Source: Algibacillus agarilyticus (GTDB lineage: Bacteria > Pseudomonadota > Gammaproteobacteria > Enterobacterales > Alteromonadaceae). Taken from it: 64,000 bases of DNA. The DNA is taken from the NCBI RefSeq assembly GCF_003286125.1, contig NZ_QMED01000003.1, forward strand, positions 248,001-312,000. Direction: 5' to 3'. Shown piece by piece: positions 38,986 to 48,343 of the stretch (position 1 is the first letter of the stretch; each line of letters starts with the position of its first letter). The notes under the pieces were generated by a model. That model searched no databases and was not told where the DNA came from. It saw only the letters and a list, made by a program, of their open reading frames with translations. The position numbers and the translations under genes are program-made.

Positions 38986-39014
38986 CTGTAACAAAAGTGT
39001 AATAAAATTATCAT
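38986..39014 (+). promoter_or_regulatory. Pho box of the pst operon (three 7-bp units)
   Basis: CTGTAAC (38986), GTGTAAT (38997) and TTATCAT (39008) lie at exact 11-bp steps, separated each time by AAAA, matching the PhoB recognition pattern of direct heptamers. The pstC start is at 39048, 33 bp downstream. Confidence 0.85.
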
Positions 39015-39047
39015 ATACTGCGCGGCAACTTCAGCTGCTTAAGGTTA

Positions 39048-41282
39048 ATGATGTCTCAGCAATTAACACAAACGTCTAATAAAGACCAATTTAGAAAAGT
39101 AAAAGATAAGGTCGCAAAATATGGAGTCACCGCCGGTGGTTTACTCGTATTAGCGGCATTATTAATGATTTTTTTCTATCTGCTTTATGTCGTTAAGCCT
39201 ATCTTTGATGATGTGGATGTAGAACACCATCAAAGCATAGCGTTAAACGAACCCTTAAATACTTTATCTATTGGTGTCGATGAACATCTTGAAACAGCTT
39301 ATCGTTTCACTAAAGATTCTAAACTTGAGTTTTATGACTTACACACCAATTTAGGTGCAAAAATATTTGAACATGCTTTTGATTTTCAAAGTGAAGTTAC
39401 TTCATTTGCACAATCTGCACCTCACTTAAACTTATATGCTTATGGTTTTGAAAATGGCCAAGTTCAAGTTGTTAAGCCTAGCTTTAGAATAACCTTTCCA
39501 AATGATGTAAGAAAAATCACGCCAACCTATAGAATGCCTCTTGGCGATGCACCTTTAGAATTAAGTGAAGAAGGTGATGCGATCACTCAACTCGCCTTTT
39601 CAATTTCTGAAGAAACAACAGGTTTTATATTTACCAACGACAGCGGTGAGTTGTTTTATAAACAATTACTGGCTGAAGAAAATTTCATGACCGATGAAAT
39701 TGAATGGGTTGGCGAAACGGTTGCGATTGAACAAATCAAAGGCAATATTCAGCAATTACACATTAGCCCTGATTTAAGTCGCGCTTTTGCTATTCAAGGT
39801 ACTTTATTATCGGTAATTGATATAAGAGACATCGATGAGATTGAAATACTTTATCAAATAAACGTAACTGACTTTAATACCCAAATTACCGCGTCAGCCC
39901 TACTTTCGGGTGCCAATTCAATTCTCATTGCCAACAACGAAGGCACTATCAGCCAATGGTTTGAAATTAATGGTAAAAACGGACGTGAATTTGTTAAAGC
40001 GCGTTCATTTAAAAGTGAAGAAGCATCAGTTAATGCAATTTACCCTGAACTTTATCGTAAAACATTCTTTACCACTGGCGCAAAAGGACAATTTGGCGTT
40101 CATTACACAACAAGTGAAGCAACTTTATTTACCGACAGCTTAACTGAAGGCAGCATTACTCATTTAGCCGTTGCACCAAGAGCTAATGCGGTATTTTTAC
40201 AAGCCGACAATAAACTTCAACTCTTTCATGTAGAAAACGAGCACCCAGAAGTAACCTGGTCGGCTTTATGGCAAGAAGTGTGGTATGAAGGTTATCCTGA
40301 ACCCGATTACATCTGGCAGTCAACTTCAGCCAGTGATGATTTTGAATCAAAATTCAGTTTAGTGCCCATTGCGTTTGGTACCATTAAAGCCGCTTTTTAT
40401 GCCATGCTTTTCTCTGTGCCAATTGCATTAGCCGCGGCAATTTACACCGCTTATTTCATGCCCTCACCGGTGCGAAAAGTCGTTAAACCAACAATTGAGA
40501 TAATGGAAGCATTGCCGACCGTTATACTCGGCTTTTTAGCGGGGTTATGGTTAGCACCGATTATTGAAGATAACCTTCCTGGCATTGTTATTATGCTTAT
40601 GGTTTTACCGGTATCAATTATTCTTGTCGCTTTTGCTATTCATAACTTACCCAAAGCAATCAGTAACAAAATACCTGAAGGCTTAGATTCAATTATTTTA
40701 ATCCCCGTTGTTTTATTTGTGGGTTGGGCTTGTTTTGCAGTAAGTGCGCCAATTGAAACGTTATTCTTTAACGGTGACATGCGTTTATACATTACCGACG
40801 AATTAGGTATCGATTTTGACCAACGTAACTCTTTTGTTGTGGGTATTGCGATGGGCTTTGCTGTTATACCGACTATCTTCTCTATCACAGAAGATGCCGT
40901 ATTCTCAGTACCTAAACACCTATCTCAAGGTTCATTAGCGTTAGGCGCAAGCCAATGGCAAACACTGGTTAGAGTTGTGTTACTCACCGCGAGCCCGGGT
41001 ATTTTCTCAGCGATTATGATGGGCTTAGGCCGAGCCGTTGGCGAAACAATGATTGTATTAATGGCAACGGGTAACACGCCAATAATGGATTGGTCAATTT
41101 TCCAAGGTATGCGCACACTTTCGGCTAACATTGCGGTCGAAATGCCAGAGTCTGAGGTGGGTAGTACGCACTATCGTATTTTATTCTTAGCCGCATTTGT
41201 CTTGTTTGTCTTTACTTTCATCTTTAACACAGCCGCTGAGTTTGTTCGTCAACGTCTGCGTGAAAAATACAGTTCACTTTAA
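39048..41282 (+). CDS. pstC: Phosphate ABC transporter permease PstC with enlarged periplasmic domain
   Basis: A 744-residue permease, more than twice the size of E. coli PstC (319). TM1 is about 27-50; then some 385 residues of beta-rich, WD40/propeller-like sequence, presumably periplasmic; the permease helices start near residue 442 (FGTIKAAFYAMLFSVPIALA) and the ABC-coupling loop contains SQGSLALGASQWQTLVR. It forms the channel with PstA for phosphate delivered by PstS. The large form occurs in Vibrio/Shewanella-type bacteria. It is first gene of the operon, directly behind a Pho box. Confidence 0.9.
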   Translation: MMSQQLTQTSNKDQFRKVKDKVAKYGVTAGGLLVLAALLMIFFYLLYVVKPIFDDVDVEHHQSIALNEPLNTLSIGVDEHLETAYRFTKDSKLEFYDLHTNLGAKIFEHAFDFQSEVTSFAQSAPHLNLYAYGFENGQVQVVKPSFRITFPNDVRKITPTYRMPLGDAPLELSEEGDAITQLAFSISEETTGFIFTNDSGELFYKQLLAEENFMTDEIEWVGETVAIEQIKGNIQQLHISPDLSRAFAIQGTLLSVIDIRDIDEIEILYQINVTDFNTQITASALLSGANSILIANNEGTISQWFEINGKNGREFVKARSFKSEEASVNAIYPELYRKTFFTTGAKGQFGVHYTTSEATLFTDSLTEGSITHLAVAPRANAVFLQADNKLQLFHVENEHPEVTWSALWQEVWYEGYPEPDYIWQSTSASDDFESKFSLVPIAFGTIKAAFYAMLFSVPIALAAAIYTAYFMPSPVRKVVKPTIEIMEALPTVILGFLAGLWLAPIIEDNLPGIVIMLMVLPVSIILVAFAIHNLPKAISNKIPEGLDSIILIPVVLFVGWACFAVSAPIETLFFNGDMRLYITDELGIDFDQRNSFVVGIAMGFAVIPTIFSITEDAVFSVPKHLSQGSLALGASQWQTLVRVVLLTASPGIFSAIMMGLGRAVGETMIVLMATGNTPIMDWSIFQGMRTLSANIAVEMPESEVGSTHYRILFLAAFVLFVFTFIFNTAAEFVRQRLREKYSSL

Positions 41283-41298
41283 GTAGGAGGATTATTTA

Positions 41299-42948
41299 AT
41301 GAATAAATGGTTTAAATCAGGTTCTCCTTGGATATGGATGACAGCGGGTGCCGTTAGCATCAGCTTAATCTCTGTTATTGGGTTATTACTATTAATTGCA
41401 TGGCGTGGTCTTGTTTATTTTTGGCCATCAAATATTTACGAATTTTCACTTGAGTTAAACAAAACGCCAGTAACGGTTATTGGTGAAGTTTACGATAGAG
41501 AAGAAGTCCCTACTAGCCGTTTACAAGGGGTAGGCACCGATATTTCTGGTTTTCAAGGCAACATTATAGAGCGCTTTTTGATTAAAACCGGTAATCGTGA
41601 ATATGTTGATTTAGATTTCAGATGGATATTAGCTACTGATATCAAATCAAAAACCGCACATGCCGATTTAGTTAAAATAGAACGAAATAAAAATGGTAAT
41701 TTTTATGGTTATATTGAAGGCGTTATTGAAAACGGTAAAACCATAAAAGATAAATCGAAATACGAAGCCCTTGAGTCGGTTATTGATCGCGCAGTTGAAT
41801 TAAGCGATGAAATGATGGATATCCAAAATGGTGAAATAGGATCGATCAACTACAAACTTGAAGAGTTGCGTTTAGAAGAGCGTTCTTATGAGTTAAAAGG
41901 CAAATTAACCGCTGAAATCATTGCAGAGCTAAACGCTGAACGTAAAACACTGCAAGCTGACTATCTTGTGCTTGAAAAACAGTTAATGGCATTAAGAGCA
42001 GATTCGCAACGTGATACCGTACTCGTTAAAGATATGCGCGGAGAAGTTGTTTCTATTCCTGTTTATCAAGTGCTTGATGCACAATTTCCAAATGACATGA
42101 ATGTCTTTGAAAAAGCAATTCAATTCATTGTACAGATCGGTAAATTTATATCAGAAGACCCGCGTGAAGCGAATACCGAAGGTGGGGTTTTCCCAGCGAT
42201 ATTTGGTACCGTGTTCATGGTGTTATTGATGGCCATTATCGTTACACCTTTTGGTGTTATTGCTGCGATTTATCTGCATGAATATGCCGCTAAAAATGCA
42301 ATCACAAAAATAGTTCGTATATCTGTTATTAACTTAGCAGGTGTTCCGAGTATTGTTTATGGTGTATTTGGTTTAGGCTTTTTTGTTTACATGTTAGGTG
42401 GCAATATTGATGCCCTATTTTACCCAGAAGCTCAACCGAGCCCTACATTTGGTACGCCAGGTGTTATCTGGTCGGCATTAACACTTGCTATTTTAACCTT
42501 ACCAGTTGTTATCGTTTCAACAGAAGAAGGTTTATCTAGAATACCCACGGCTTTACGTCAAGGTAGCTTAGCACTTGGTGCAACAAAAGCTGAAACGTTA
42601 TGGCGCATTGTCATTCCAATGGCTAGCCCTGCTATAATGACAGGCTTAATATTAGCGGTTGCACGTGCAGCCGGTGAAGTAGCTCCACTTATGCTAGTGG
42701 GCGTGGTTAAAATGGCCCCAACATTACCGTTAGATGGCAACTTTCCTTTTGTTCATCTTGATAGAAAATTCATGCACTTAGGTTTTCATATTTACGACGT
42801 AGGTTTTCAAAGCCCGAATGTTGAAGCTGCAAGACCATTGGTTTATGCCACCGCATTTTTATTAGTCAGTGTCATTGTTACACTTAACTTAACGGCAATC
42901 GGCATTCGTAACCATTTACGTGAAAAATACAAATCTTTAGAACACTAA
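41299..42948 (+). CDS. pstA: Phosphate ABC transporter permease PstA with enlarged periplasmic domain
   Basis: A 549-residue permease (E. coli PstA is 296). TM1 is about 12-35; residues 50-290 form an insert with a Glu/Leu-rich coiled-coil section (about 165-235); the permease core begins near residue 295 (GGVFPAIFGTVFMVLLMAII), with the coupling segment RQGSLALGATKAETLWR. AGGAGG lies just upstream of the ATG at 41299. The insert may contact the extra domain of PstC; that is inference. Confidence 0.92.
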   Translation: MNKWFKSGSPWIWMTAGAVSISLISVIGLLLLIAWRGLVYFWPSNIYEFSLELNKTPVTVIGEVYDREEVPTSRLQGVGTDISGFQGNIIERFLIKTGNREYVDLDFRWILATDIKSKTAHADLVKIERNKNGNFYGYIEGVIENGKTIKDKSKYEALESVIDRAVELSDEMMDIQNGEIGSINYKLEELRLEERSYELKGKLTAEIIAELNAERKTLQADYLVLEKQLMALRADSQRDTVLVKDMRGEVVSIPVYQVLDAQFPNDMNVFEKAIQFIVQIGKFISEDPREANTEGGVFPAIFGTVFMVLLMAIIVTPFGVIAAIYLHEYAAKNAITKIVRISVINLAGVPSIVYGVFGLGFFVYMLGGNIDALFYPEAQPSPTFGTPGVIWSALTLAILTLPVVIVSTEEGLSRIPTALRQGSLALGATKAETLWRIVIPMASPAIMTGLILAVARAAGEVAPLMLVGVVKMAPTLPLDGNFPFVHLDRKFMHLGFHIYDVGFQSPNVEAARPLVYATAFLLVSVIVTLNLTAIGIRNHLREKYKSLEH

Positions 42949-42974
42949 TTAAAGCGTTTACATAGGCAAAATTT

Positions 42975-43796
42975 ATGATTTCAGTAGCACCCGATATCGC
43001 AAAAGTAACTAATGCAATTGATCCAAGCGAATTAACACCAGAACTAACAGCTTTAGAAATGAAAAACCTAAGCTTGCACTATGGTAGTAAACAAGCGCTT
43101 TACAACATAGACATGAAAATACCTAAAGGTAAAGTAACAGCCTTTATCGGCCCATCAGGCTGTGGTAAATCAACATTACTTCGTTGTATTAACCGTATGA
43201 ATGATTTGGTTGATATATGTCGTGTAGACGGCGCAATCGAGCTTGAAGGTAAAAACATTTACGATAAAGATGTCGATGTGGCATCTTTACGTCAAAACGT
43301 CGGCATGGTATTTCAACGCCCTAACCCATTCCCAAAATCAATTTATGAAAATGTGGTTTATGGTTTAAGAATTCAAGGTAATAACGATAAACGTATACTC
43401 GACGAAACGGTTGAAAAGTCATTACGTAAAGCCGCGTTATGGGATGAAGTAAAAGACCGTTTACATGATAGTGCTTTTGGCCTATCAGGTGGTCAGCAAC
43501 AACGATTAGTGATTGCACGTGCCATTGCCATCGAGCCTAAAGTGTTATTGTTGGATGAACCCACTTCAGCACTAGACCCAATTTCAACTTTAACCATTGA
43601 AGAACTGATCAATGATTTAAAAGAAGCCTATACTGTAGTTATTGTAACTCACAATATGCAACAAGCTGCGCGAGTATCTAATTATGCCGCTTTCATGTTT
43701 ATGGGTGAGCTAATAGAATATTCAGACACTAATAAATTATTTACCGCACCGAGCATTAAAAAAACAGAAGATTACATTACTGGTCGTTACGGTTAA
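42975..43796 (+). CDS. pstB: Phosphate ABC transporter ATPase PstB
   Basis: A 273-residue ABC ATPase with Walker [11 protein letters not shown]-loop [16 protein letters not shown], signature LSGGQQQR and Walker [12 protein letters not shown] followed by the switch histidine in VTHNMQQA. The [12 protein letters not shown] stretch is characteristic of PstB. It powers the PstCA channel and lies between pstA and phoU. Confidence 0.98.
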   Translation: MISVAPDIAKVTNAIDPSELTPELTALEMKNLSLHYGSKQALYNIDMKIPKGKVTAFIGPSGCGKSTLLRCINRMNDLVDICRVDGAIELEGKNIYDKDVDVASLRQNVGMVFQRPNPFPKSIYENVVYGLRIQGNNDKRILDETVEKSLRKAALWDEVKDRLHDSAFGLSGGQQQRLVIARAIAIEPKVLLLDEPTSALDPISTLTIEELINDLKEAYTVVIVTHNMQQAARVSNYAAFMFMGELIEYSDTNKLFTAPSIKKTEDYITGRYG

Positions 43797-43806
43797 GGGG
43801 ACTCAA

Positions 43807-44517
43807 ATGGAATTAAATTTAAATAAACATATATCAGGTCAATTTAACGACGAGCTGGAACAAGTATTAAGTCATGTACTTGAAATGGGCGGATTAGTTG
43901 AAAACCAACTCAAAGATGCGTTAGACGCAATTACTAACATGGATAGTAGTTTGGCTGACCATGTTATTGCGACTGATGAGAAAGTGAATAGCTACGAAAC
44001 CGTTATTGATGAAGAATGCACCCGCATCATTGCTAAACGTCAACCTGCTGCCATTGATTTACGCTTAGTGTTAGCGATTGCCAAAACCATTGCCGATTTA
44101 GAACGCATTGGTGACGAGCTATGCCGCATCGTAAAAGCAACACGAGACAAATACAACAATGATCAAAAGCAATTTTTAGTTGATTTAGACCATATGGGAC
44201 GCAAAGTTTTAATTATGTTGTCTAAAGTGCTCAATGCATTTGCAAGAATGGACTGTGATGAAGCTTTTGAAGTTTATCAAATGGATAAAAAAATTGATAA
44301 AACATACGAATCCATCACTCGTGAATTAATGACTTACATGATGGAAGACCCTCGGGCTATTCCTAAAGTCATGGATGTCATGTGGGCGACACGCTCATTA
44401 GAACGTATTGGTGATCGCTGTCAAAACATCAGTGAACATGTTATTTACTTTATTAAAGGTAAAGATGTTCGCCATTTTAATCGCGAGCAAATACAAGCAA
44501 CATTAGAAAACAATTAA
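43807..44517 (+). CDS. phoU: Phosphate signalling regulator PhoU
   Basis: A 236-residue protein of two PhoU three-helix domains with ECTRIIAKRQPAAIDLRLVLAI and MWATRSLERIGDRCQNISEHV, the metal-binding family signatures (E/D-rich ERIGD repeats). PhoU links the Pst transporter to PhoR to switch the Pho regulon off under phosphate sufficiency. AGGGGA precedes the ATG; it is 10 bp behind pstB. phoB/phoR are not in the window. Confidence 0.97.
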   Translation: MELNLNKHISGQFNDELEQVLSHVLEMGGLVENQLKDALDAITNMDSSLADHVIATDEKVNSYETVIDEECTRIIAKRQPAAIDLRLVLAIAKTIADLERIGDELCRIVKATRDKYNNDQKQFLVDLDHMGRKVLIMLSKVLNAFARMDCDEAFEVYQMDKKIDKTYESITRELMTYMMEDPRAIPKVMDVMWATRSLERIGDRCQNISEHVIYFIKGKDVRHFNREQIQATLENN

Positions 44518-44518
44518 A

Positions 44519-44647
44519 TATAGTCTTCTCGCTCAGGTTTTATGGTTCATTGCCAGCGCTTACTCGCCCCAATCACATAATAGAGCATATGCTCATGGGG
44601 TCTCGAAGCTTGACGGCCTCCCCTAAAACCCGATCGCTTTGACTATA
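44519..44647. repeat. MITE-like inverted-repeat element after phoU
   Basis: TATAGTC (44519-44525) and GACTATA (44641-44647) bound a ~129-bp segment. The arms stay imperfectly complementary over about 27 bases (GGTTTTATGG on the left, CCCTAAAACC on the right). The centre has CCCCA/TGGGG around a perfect 12-bp palindrome, GAGCATATGCTC (44583-44594). No ORF. It starts one base after the phoU stop and looks like a small non-autonomous element. Confidence 0.65.
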
Positions 44648-44651
44648 TATA

Positions 44652-44685
44652 AGGTGTAACCTTCAAGTTGCACCTCATCTTTTCT
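44652..44685 (+). terminator. Probable terminator of the pst-phoU operon
   Basis: AGGTGTAAC (44652-44660) pairs with GTTGCACCT (44667-44675), one G-U pair, followed by CATCTTTTCTTT. It is behind the MITE-like element, so the element would be transcribed with the operon. Confidence 0.6.
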
Positions 44686-44784
44686 TTACCTGCCTCTTTT
44701 CTGCTTCTTAAACCGGCTTATTGCCTAATCTTTTTTGTAATCACTTCATCATCTTCAATTCAAAACAAATACCCGAATACAACC

Positions 44785-44813
44785 TTGTCATAAAAATTAC
44801 ACAAAATTGTCAT
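44785..44813 (+). promoter_or_regulatory. Pho box of the porin gene
   Basis: TTGTCAT (44785), ATTACAC (44796) and TTGTCAT (44807) at 11-bp steps with AAAA spacers, 134 bp upstream of the porin start. Further TGTCAC/TGTCAT words occur to 44894 but not in the 11-bp phase. Confidence 0.8.
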
Positions 44814-44946
44814 ATGTAATATAAATGTCACATTAGTGAAATATTATATCCCTCATAACGTAATGAGACCTTAATAATAATGTCACAATGTCATTAAGGC
44901 TCAAATATTTAGTTTTACAATTTAGTATTCTGAACGGGATAACACC

Positions 44947-45897
44947 ATGAAATCTACAATGAAAATAACGCTTTTAGCGTCTTCAATTTTTGCAACAACC
45001 GCGCTAGCTGCAGAGCAAGATAAGGCTTTAACAATTTACGGTAAAGCAAATTTAGCTTTTGTCGTTGCTGATGAAGGTGTAGATACTTATTCTGATATAG
45101 TCAGCAATGCATCGCGAATTGGTGCAACTGGAGAATACAAATTAGACAATGGTTTAACCGCTATTTATAAATACGAATGGCAAGTTAATATTGATGATAA
45201 AACTGACAACTTATCGGCTCGTAACCAATATTTAGGTGTAAAAGGTAGCTACGGTGAAGTTGTCATTGGCCGAATTGATACTGCACTAAAAAAATCACAA
45301 GGTAAAATAGATATCTTTAGTGATTACAAAGGCGATATAAAAACGCTGTGGCAAAAACAAGGTGAAAACCGCTTAGAGAATGCAGTTAGCTTAAAATCAA
45401 AATCATTTAATGGCTTTAAAGCGGCCGCAACTTATATTACAGAAGCATCAGATGACGTAGACGCTAAAGCAGGCGTTTCATTGGCGGTTAGCTATGGTGA
45501 TTCGAAACTTAAAAAATCAAAATTCTATGTTGCGATCGCATCAGATAGCGAAATAAAAGGCCGCGATACCGTACGTTTAAATGCTCAAGCTAAATTTGGC
45601 GCATTAAAAGTGGGTGGTATTATCCAACGTTCTGAAAAAGTTGATGGCTCAGGTGAACTTGACGGTATTATGGTAAGCACAAGCTATAAAATCAGCGAAA
45701 CAACATTAAAAGCACAATATCAAACAGCAGATGAAAAAGGTGTTGCTGATAAGTCAATCATCACTTTAGGTGTTGATTATAAGCTATCAAGTGCGACTAA
45801 AGCTTATACTTGGTATAGCCGTATTGATAACGACGAAGCCATGTCTAATGAAGCCGATGGTGGTTATTTAGGCTTAGGTTTAGAACATAAATTCTAA
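44947..45897 (+). CDS. Outer-membrane porin, probably phosphate-starvation induced
   Basis: A 316-residue precursor with signal peptide (about 1-21, ending TTALAA) and the general porin pattern: KALTIYGKANLAFV at the mature start, ASRIGATGEYKLDNGLTAIYKYEW, LGVKGSYGEVVIGRID, and a C-terminal phenylalanine (GLGLEHKF). It should be a 16-stranded trimeric channel for small anions such as phosphate, acting like PhoE. A Pho box lies upstream, and the gene sits between phoU and pstS. GGGAT serves as ribosome site. Confidence 0.9.
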   Translation: MKSTMKITLLASSIFATTALAAEQDKALTIYGKANLAFVVADEGVDTYSDIVSNASRIGATGEYKLDNGLTAIYKYEWQVNIDDKTDNLSARNQYLGVKGSYGEVVIGRIDTALKKSQGKIDIFSDYKGDIKTLWQKQGENRLENAVSLKSKSFNGFKAAATYITEASDDVDAKAGVSLAVSYGDSKLKKSKFYVAIASDSEIKGRDTVRLNAQAKFGALKVGGIIQRSEKVDGSGELDGIMVSTSYKISETTLKAQYQTADEKGVADKSIITLGVDYKLSSATKAYTWYSRIDNDEAMSNEADGGYLGLGLEHKF

Positions 45898-45924
45898 AAT
45901 TCGTTCTACCCTATCTCAAAGAAT

Positions 45925-45949
45925 AAGGCTGTTTTTAACAGCCTTTTTT
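45925..45949 (+). terminator. Terminator after the porin gene
   Basis: AAGGCTGTT (45925-45933) pairs with AACAGCCTT (45937-45945), followed by TTTT. Confidence 0.92.
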
Positions 45950-46037
45950 ATGCCTAATTAGTAATAAACAACACGCCTGTCAATAACCTAAAATGGTTAA
46001 CCAATAAACCTTAATAAATAAATCGACTTTATGACAA

Positions 46038-46066
46038 CTGTCATATTAATGAAACAAAAGCGTAAT
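46038..46066 (+). promoter_or_regulatory. Pho box of pstS
   Basis: CTGTCAT (46038), ATGAAAC (46049) and GCGTAAT (46060) in 11-bp phase, 50 bp upstream of the pstS start. Confidence 0.8.
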
Positions 46067-46115
46067 ACACTTCATCGCAATTAAAAAAGATAAAAATTCT
46101 TATTTGGAGTTTGAA

Positions 46116-47081
46116 ATGAAACTTAAAGCACTAGCTAAAATAGTTGGATTCACCGCAGTTACTTTATTCGCATCGCAATCAATTGCTATCGATAAAGACT
46201 TAACTGATTATCAAAAAAGCAGCGGTATCTCAGGTAAGTTATCATCTGTGGGTTCTGATACCTTAGCAAACATGATGACTTTCTGGGCAGAAGAATATAA
46301 GCGTATTTACCCAAATGTAACTATTCAAGTACAAGCTGCAGGTTCTTCAACGGCTCCACCCGCTTTAACTGAAGGTACTTCTCAATTCGGTCCGATGAGC
46401 CGTAAAATGAAGTCTAAAGAAATTGAAGCTTTCGAAAAACGTTACGGTTATAAACCGACAGGCGTTCGTGTTGCAATTGATGCATTAGCCGTTTTTGCTC
46501 ATAAAGATAACCCGATTAAAGGTTTAACCATTAAAGATGTTGATGCTATTTTCTCTTCAACACGTAAATGTGGCTCAGATCAAGATGTAACTCGTTGGGG
46601 TCAATTGGGCTTAACGGGTGAGTGGGAACGTAAAGATATTCAGCTTTTCGGTCGTAACTCTGTATCAGGTACCTACGGTTACTTCAAAAAGAAAGGTTTA
46701 TGTAAAGGTGATTTCAAAAATAGCGTGAATGAGCAACCAGGTTCAGCATCTGTTGTTCAATCAATTTCATCTTCACTAAATGCAATCGGTTACTCAGGTA
46801 TTGGTTATAAAACGTCTGGTGTTAAAACAGTACCTTTAGCTAAAAAAGGCACTAACTTTATTGATGCTACAATGGAAAATGCAACATCAGGTTCTTACCC
46901 ATTATCACGTTATTTATATGTTTATGTTAACAAGCACCCAAACAATGCTTTAGACCCACTGACAGCTGAGTTTTTAAGAATGTTGTTATCTAAAACAGGT
47001 CAAAAAATCGTAGAAAAAGACGGTTACATTCCTTTGCCGGCACCAGTCGCTGCAAAAGAATTAAGAAAATTAGGTTTATAA
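46116..47081 (+). CDS. pstS: Phosphate-binding protein PstS
   Basis: A 321-residue periplasmic binding protein. ATG 46116 ([20 protein letters not shown]) gives a signal peptide to about residue 26 and has GGAG at 46106-46109; a TTG at 46104 is rejected. Phosphate-binding segments are [26 protein letters not shown] and [11 protein letters not shown], then [14 protein letters not shown]. It delivers phosphate to PstCAB. It is transcribed on its own, behind its own Pho box and ahead of a terminator, separated from pstCAB-phoU by the porin gene. Confidence 0.94.
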   Translation: MKLKALAKIVGFTAVTLFASQSIAIDKDLTDYQKSSGISGKLSSVGSDTLANMMTFWAEEYKRIYPNVTIQVQAAGSSTAPPALTEGTSQFGPMSRKMKSKEIEAFEKRYGYKPTGVRVAIDALAVFAHKDNPIKGLTIKDVDAIFSSTRKCGSDQDVTRWGQLGLTGEWERKDIQLFGRNSVSGTYGYFKKKGLCKGDFKNSVNEQPGSASVVQSISSSLNAIGYSGIGYKTSGVKTVPLAKKGTNFIDATMENATSGSYPLSRYLYVYVNKHPNNALDPLTAEFLRMLLSKTGQKIVEKDGYIPLPAPVAAKELRKLGL

Positions 47082-47104
47082 TTTAAACCGCTTAATCTTA
47101 ATAC

Positions 47105-47134
47105 AAAAAAAAGAGTGGCTTGCCACTCTTTTTT
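47105..47134 (+). terminator. Terminator after pstS
   Basis: AAGAGTGGC (47111-47119) pairs with GCCACTCTT (47122-47130), preceded by an A run and followed by a T run. Confidence 0.94.
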
Positions 47135-47186
47135 ATTGGGTTTGAGGATATTAATTTTATTTTAAACTTATCTATTGGAACACCGA

Positions 47187-47246
47187 AATCTCTAATCTCT
47201 AATCTCTAATCTCTAATCTCTAATCTCTAATCTCTAATCTCTAATC
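47187..47246. repeat. Heptanucleotide tandem repeat, eight perfect AATCTCT units
   Basis: AATCTCT is repeated without error eight times (47187-47242) and a partial unit follows. It lies in the pstS-to-ABC-transporter intergenic region, 177 bp before the next start codon. Copy number of such perfect repeats usually varies between strains by slippage. Confidence 0.97.
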
Positions 47247-47325
47247 CTATTTCATTTAATCCTAAAAATTGCCGCAACACGCTTCTTTAATATCAGTACC
47301 TTAATTTAACGCTCAGTTGAAAAAG

Positions 47326-47359
47326 TGACATTTGTCATCTCATATTCATGACATTTGCC
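47326..47359 (+). promoter_or_regulatory. Possible response-regulator site: TGACATTTG direct repeat
   Basis: TGACATTTGTC (47326-47336) recurs as TGACATTTGCC (47349-47359), offset 23 bp, about two helical turns; the first copy contains the palindrome TGACA-TT-TGTCA. It is 64-97 bp upstream of the ABC transporter gene, whose operon encodes a NarL-type regulator. Confidence 0.5.
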
Positions 47360-47422
47360 TCTAATATTTCAGGCTCATCTTGGTCAAAATAGCATTATCG
47401 TAAACATTAAGAAGGAAACGAT

Positions 47423-48343
47423 ATGCAAAACGTTAATTCAAATATCATCGCTTCAATAAAAGGAATACATAAAAAATTTGATAATAAACTCGCCTTAAAC
47501 AATGTTGAGTTTGATATTAAAGCTAATCAAGTGCTGGCTATTTTAGGGTCAAATGGTGCAGGTAAAACCACTTTGATTAATATGCTATTGGGTCGTTTAA
47601 CACCCGATTCAGGCAGAATCAGTGTGTTTTCGTCAGACGCAGGCTCACAAAATGCTAAACAAAAAACGGGCGCTATGTTACAAGTGGCTTCGTTACCCGA
47701 TACGCTAAAAGTAAAAGAGCATATCGAATTATTTCGTAGTTATTACCCTACCCCAATGGCATATCAAAAAATAATAGCTTACGCCGGGCTCGAACATATC
47801 GAAAACCGCTATTCAAAAAAACTATCAGGCGGTGAAAAGCAACGCTTATTGTTTGCACTCAGTTTATGCGGTAACCCTAAGCTACTGTTTTTAGATGAAC
47901 CCACAGTCGGTATGGATATAACCGCAAGGCAAAAATTATGGCAAACAATACGTGACCTTAAAGCGGCCGGCACCGCGATTGTACTTACAACCCATTACCT
48001 TGAAGAAGCCGACAGTCTAGCGGATGAAGTGATTTTACTTAAGCAAGGCAGTGTCATTGAAAAAGGATCGAATGAAAAAATAAAGTCATGCGTCAGCTCA
48101 ACGACTATCCAATTTATTACGCCAGCTACTCCATTTAAGGTTGCGAACATAACGGGCGTCATTAGTTATGATCAATATGGTAAATACACGAAGTTACAAA
48201 GTAACCAAGGTAATCAAACGTTAATTGAGCTATTAACGATAAAACCAGATTTAAAAGAGCTTACGGTGACGCGAGCCGGTTTAGAAGAAGCTTTTTTACA
48301 ATTAGATAAAAACGTAACAAAAAATGTTAAGGATGCGGCATGA
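47423..48343 (+). CDS. ABC transporter ATP-binding protein (ABC-2 type exporter)
   Basis: A 306-residue ATPase with Walker A GSNGAGKTT, signature LSGGEKQR, Walker B LLFLDEPTVGMD and H-loop THYLEEAD, typical of the drug/lipid exporter subgroup (DrrA/YxlF-like). A strong AAGGA precedes the ATG. It overlaps the permease gene by 4 bp and is followed by a histidine kinase and response regulator, so the exporter is probably induced by that system. The cargo is unknown. Confidence 0.93.
   Translation: MQNVNSNIIASIKGIHKKFDNKLALNNVEFDIKANQVLAILGSNGAGKTTLINMLLGRLTPDSGRISVFSSDAGSQNAKQKTGAMLQVASLPDTLKVKEHIELFRSYYPTPMAYQKIIAYAGLEHIENRYSKKLSGGEKQRLLFALSLCGNPKLLFLDEPTVGMDITARQKLWQTIRDLKAAGTAIVLTTHYLEEADSLADEVILLKQGSVIEKGSNEKIKSCVSSTTIQFITPATPFKVANITGVISYDQYGKYTKLQSNQGNQTLIELLTIKPDLKELTVTRAGLEEAFLQLDKNVTKNVKDAA

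Noticed and set aside
44880-44894. Second Pho box before the porin (ATGTCAC, ATGTCAT)
   Set aside because: The units are 8 bp apart, which does not fit PhoB binding; the site at 44785 is better.
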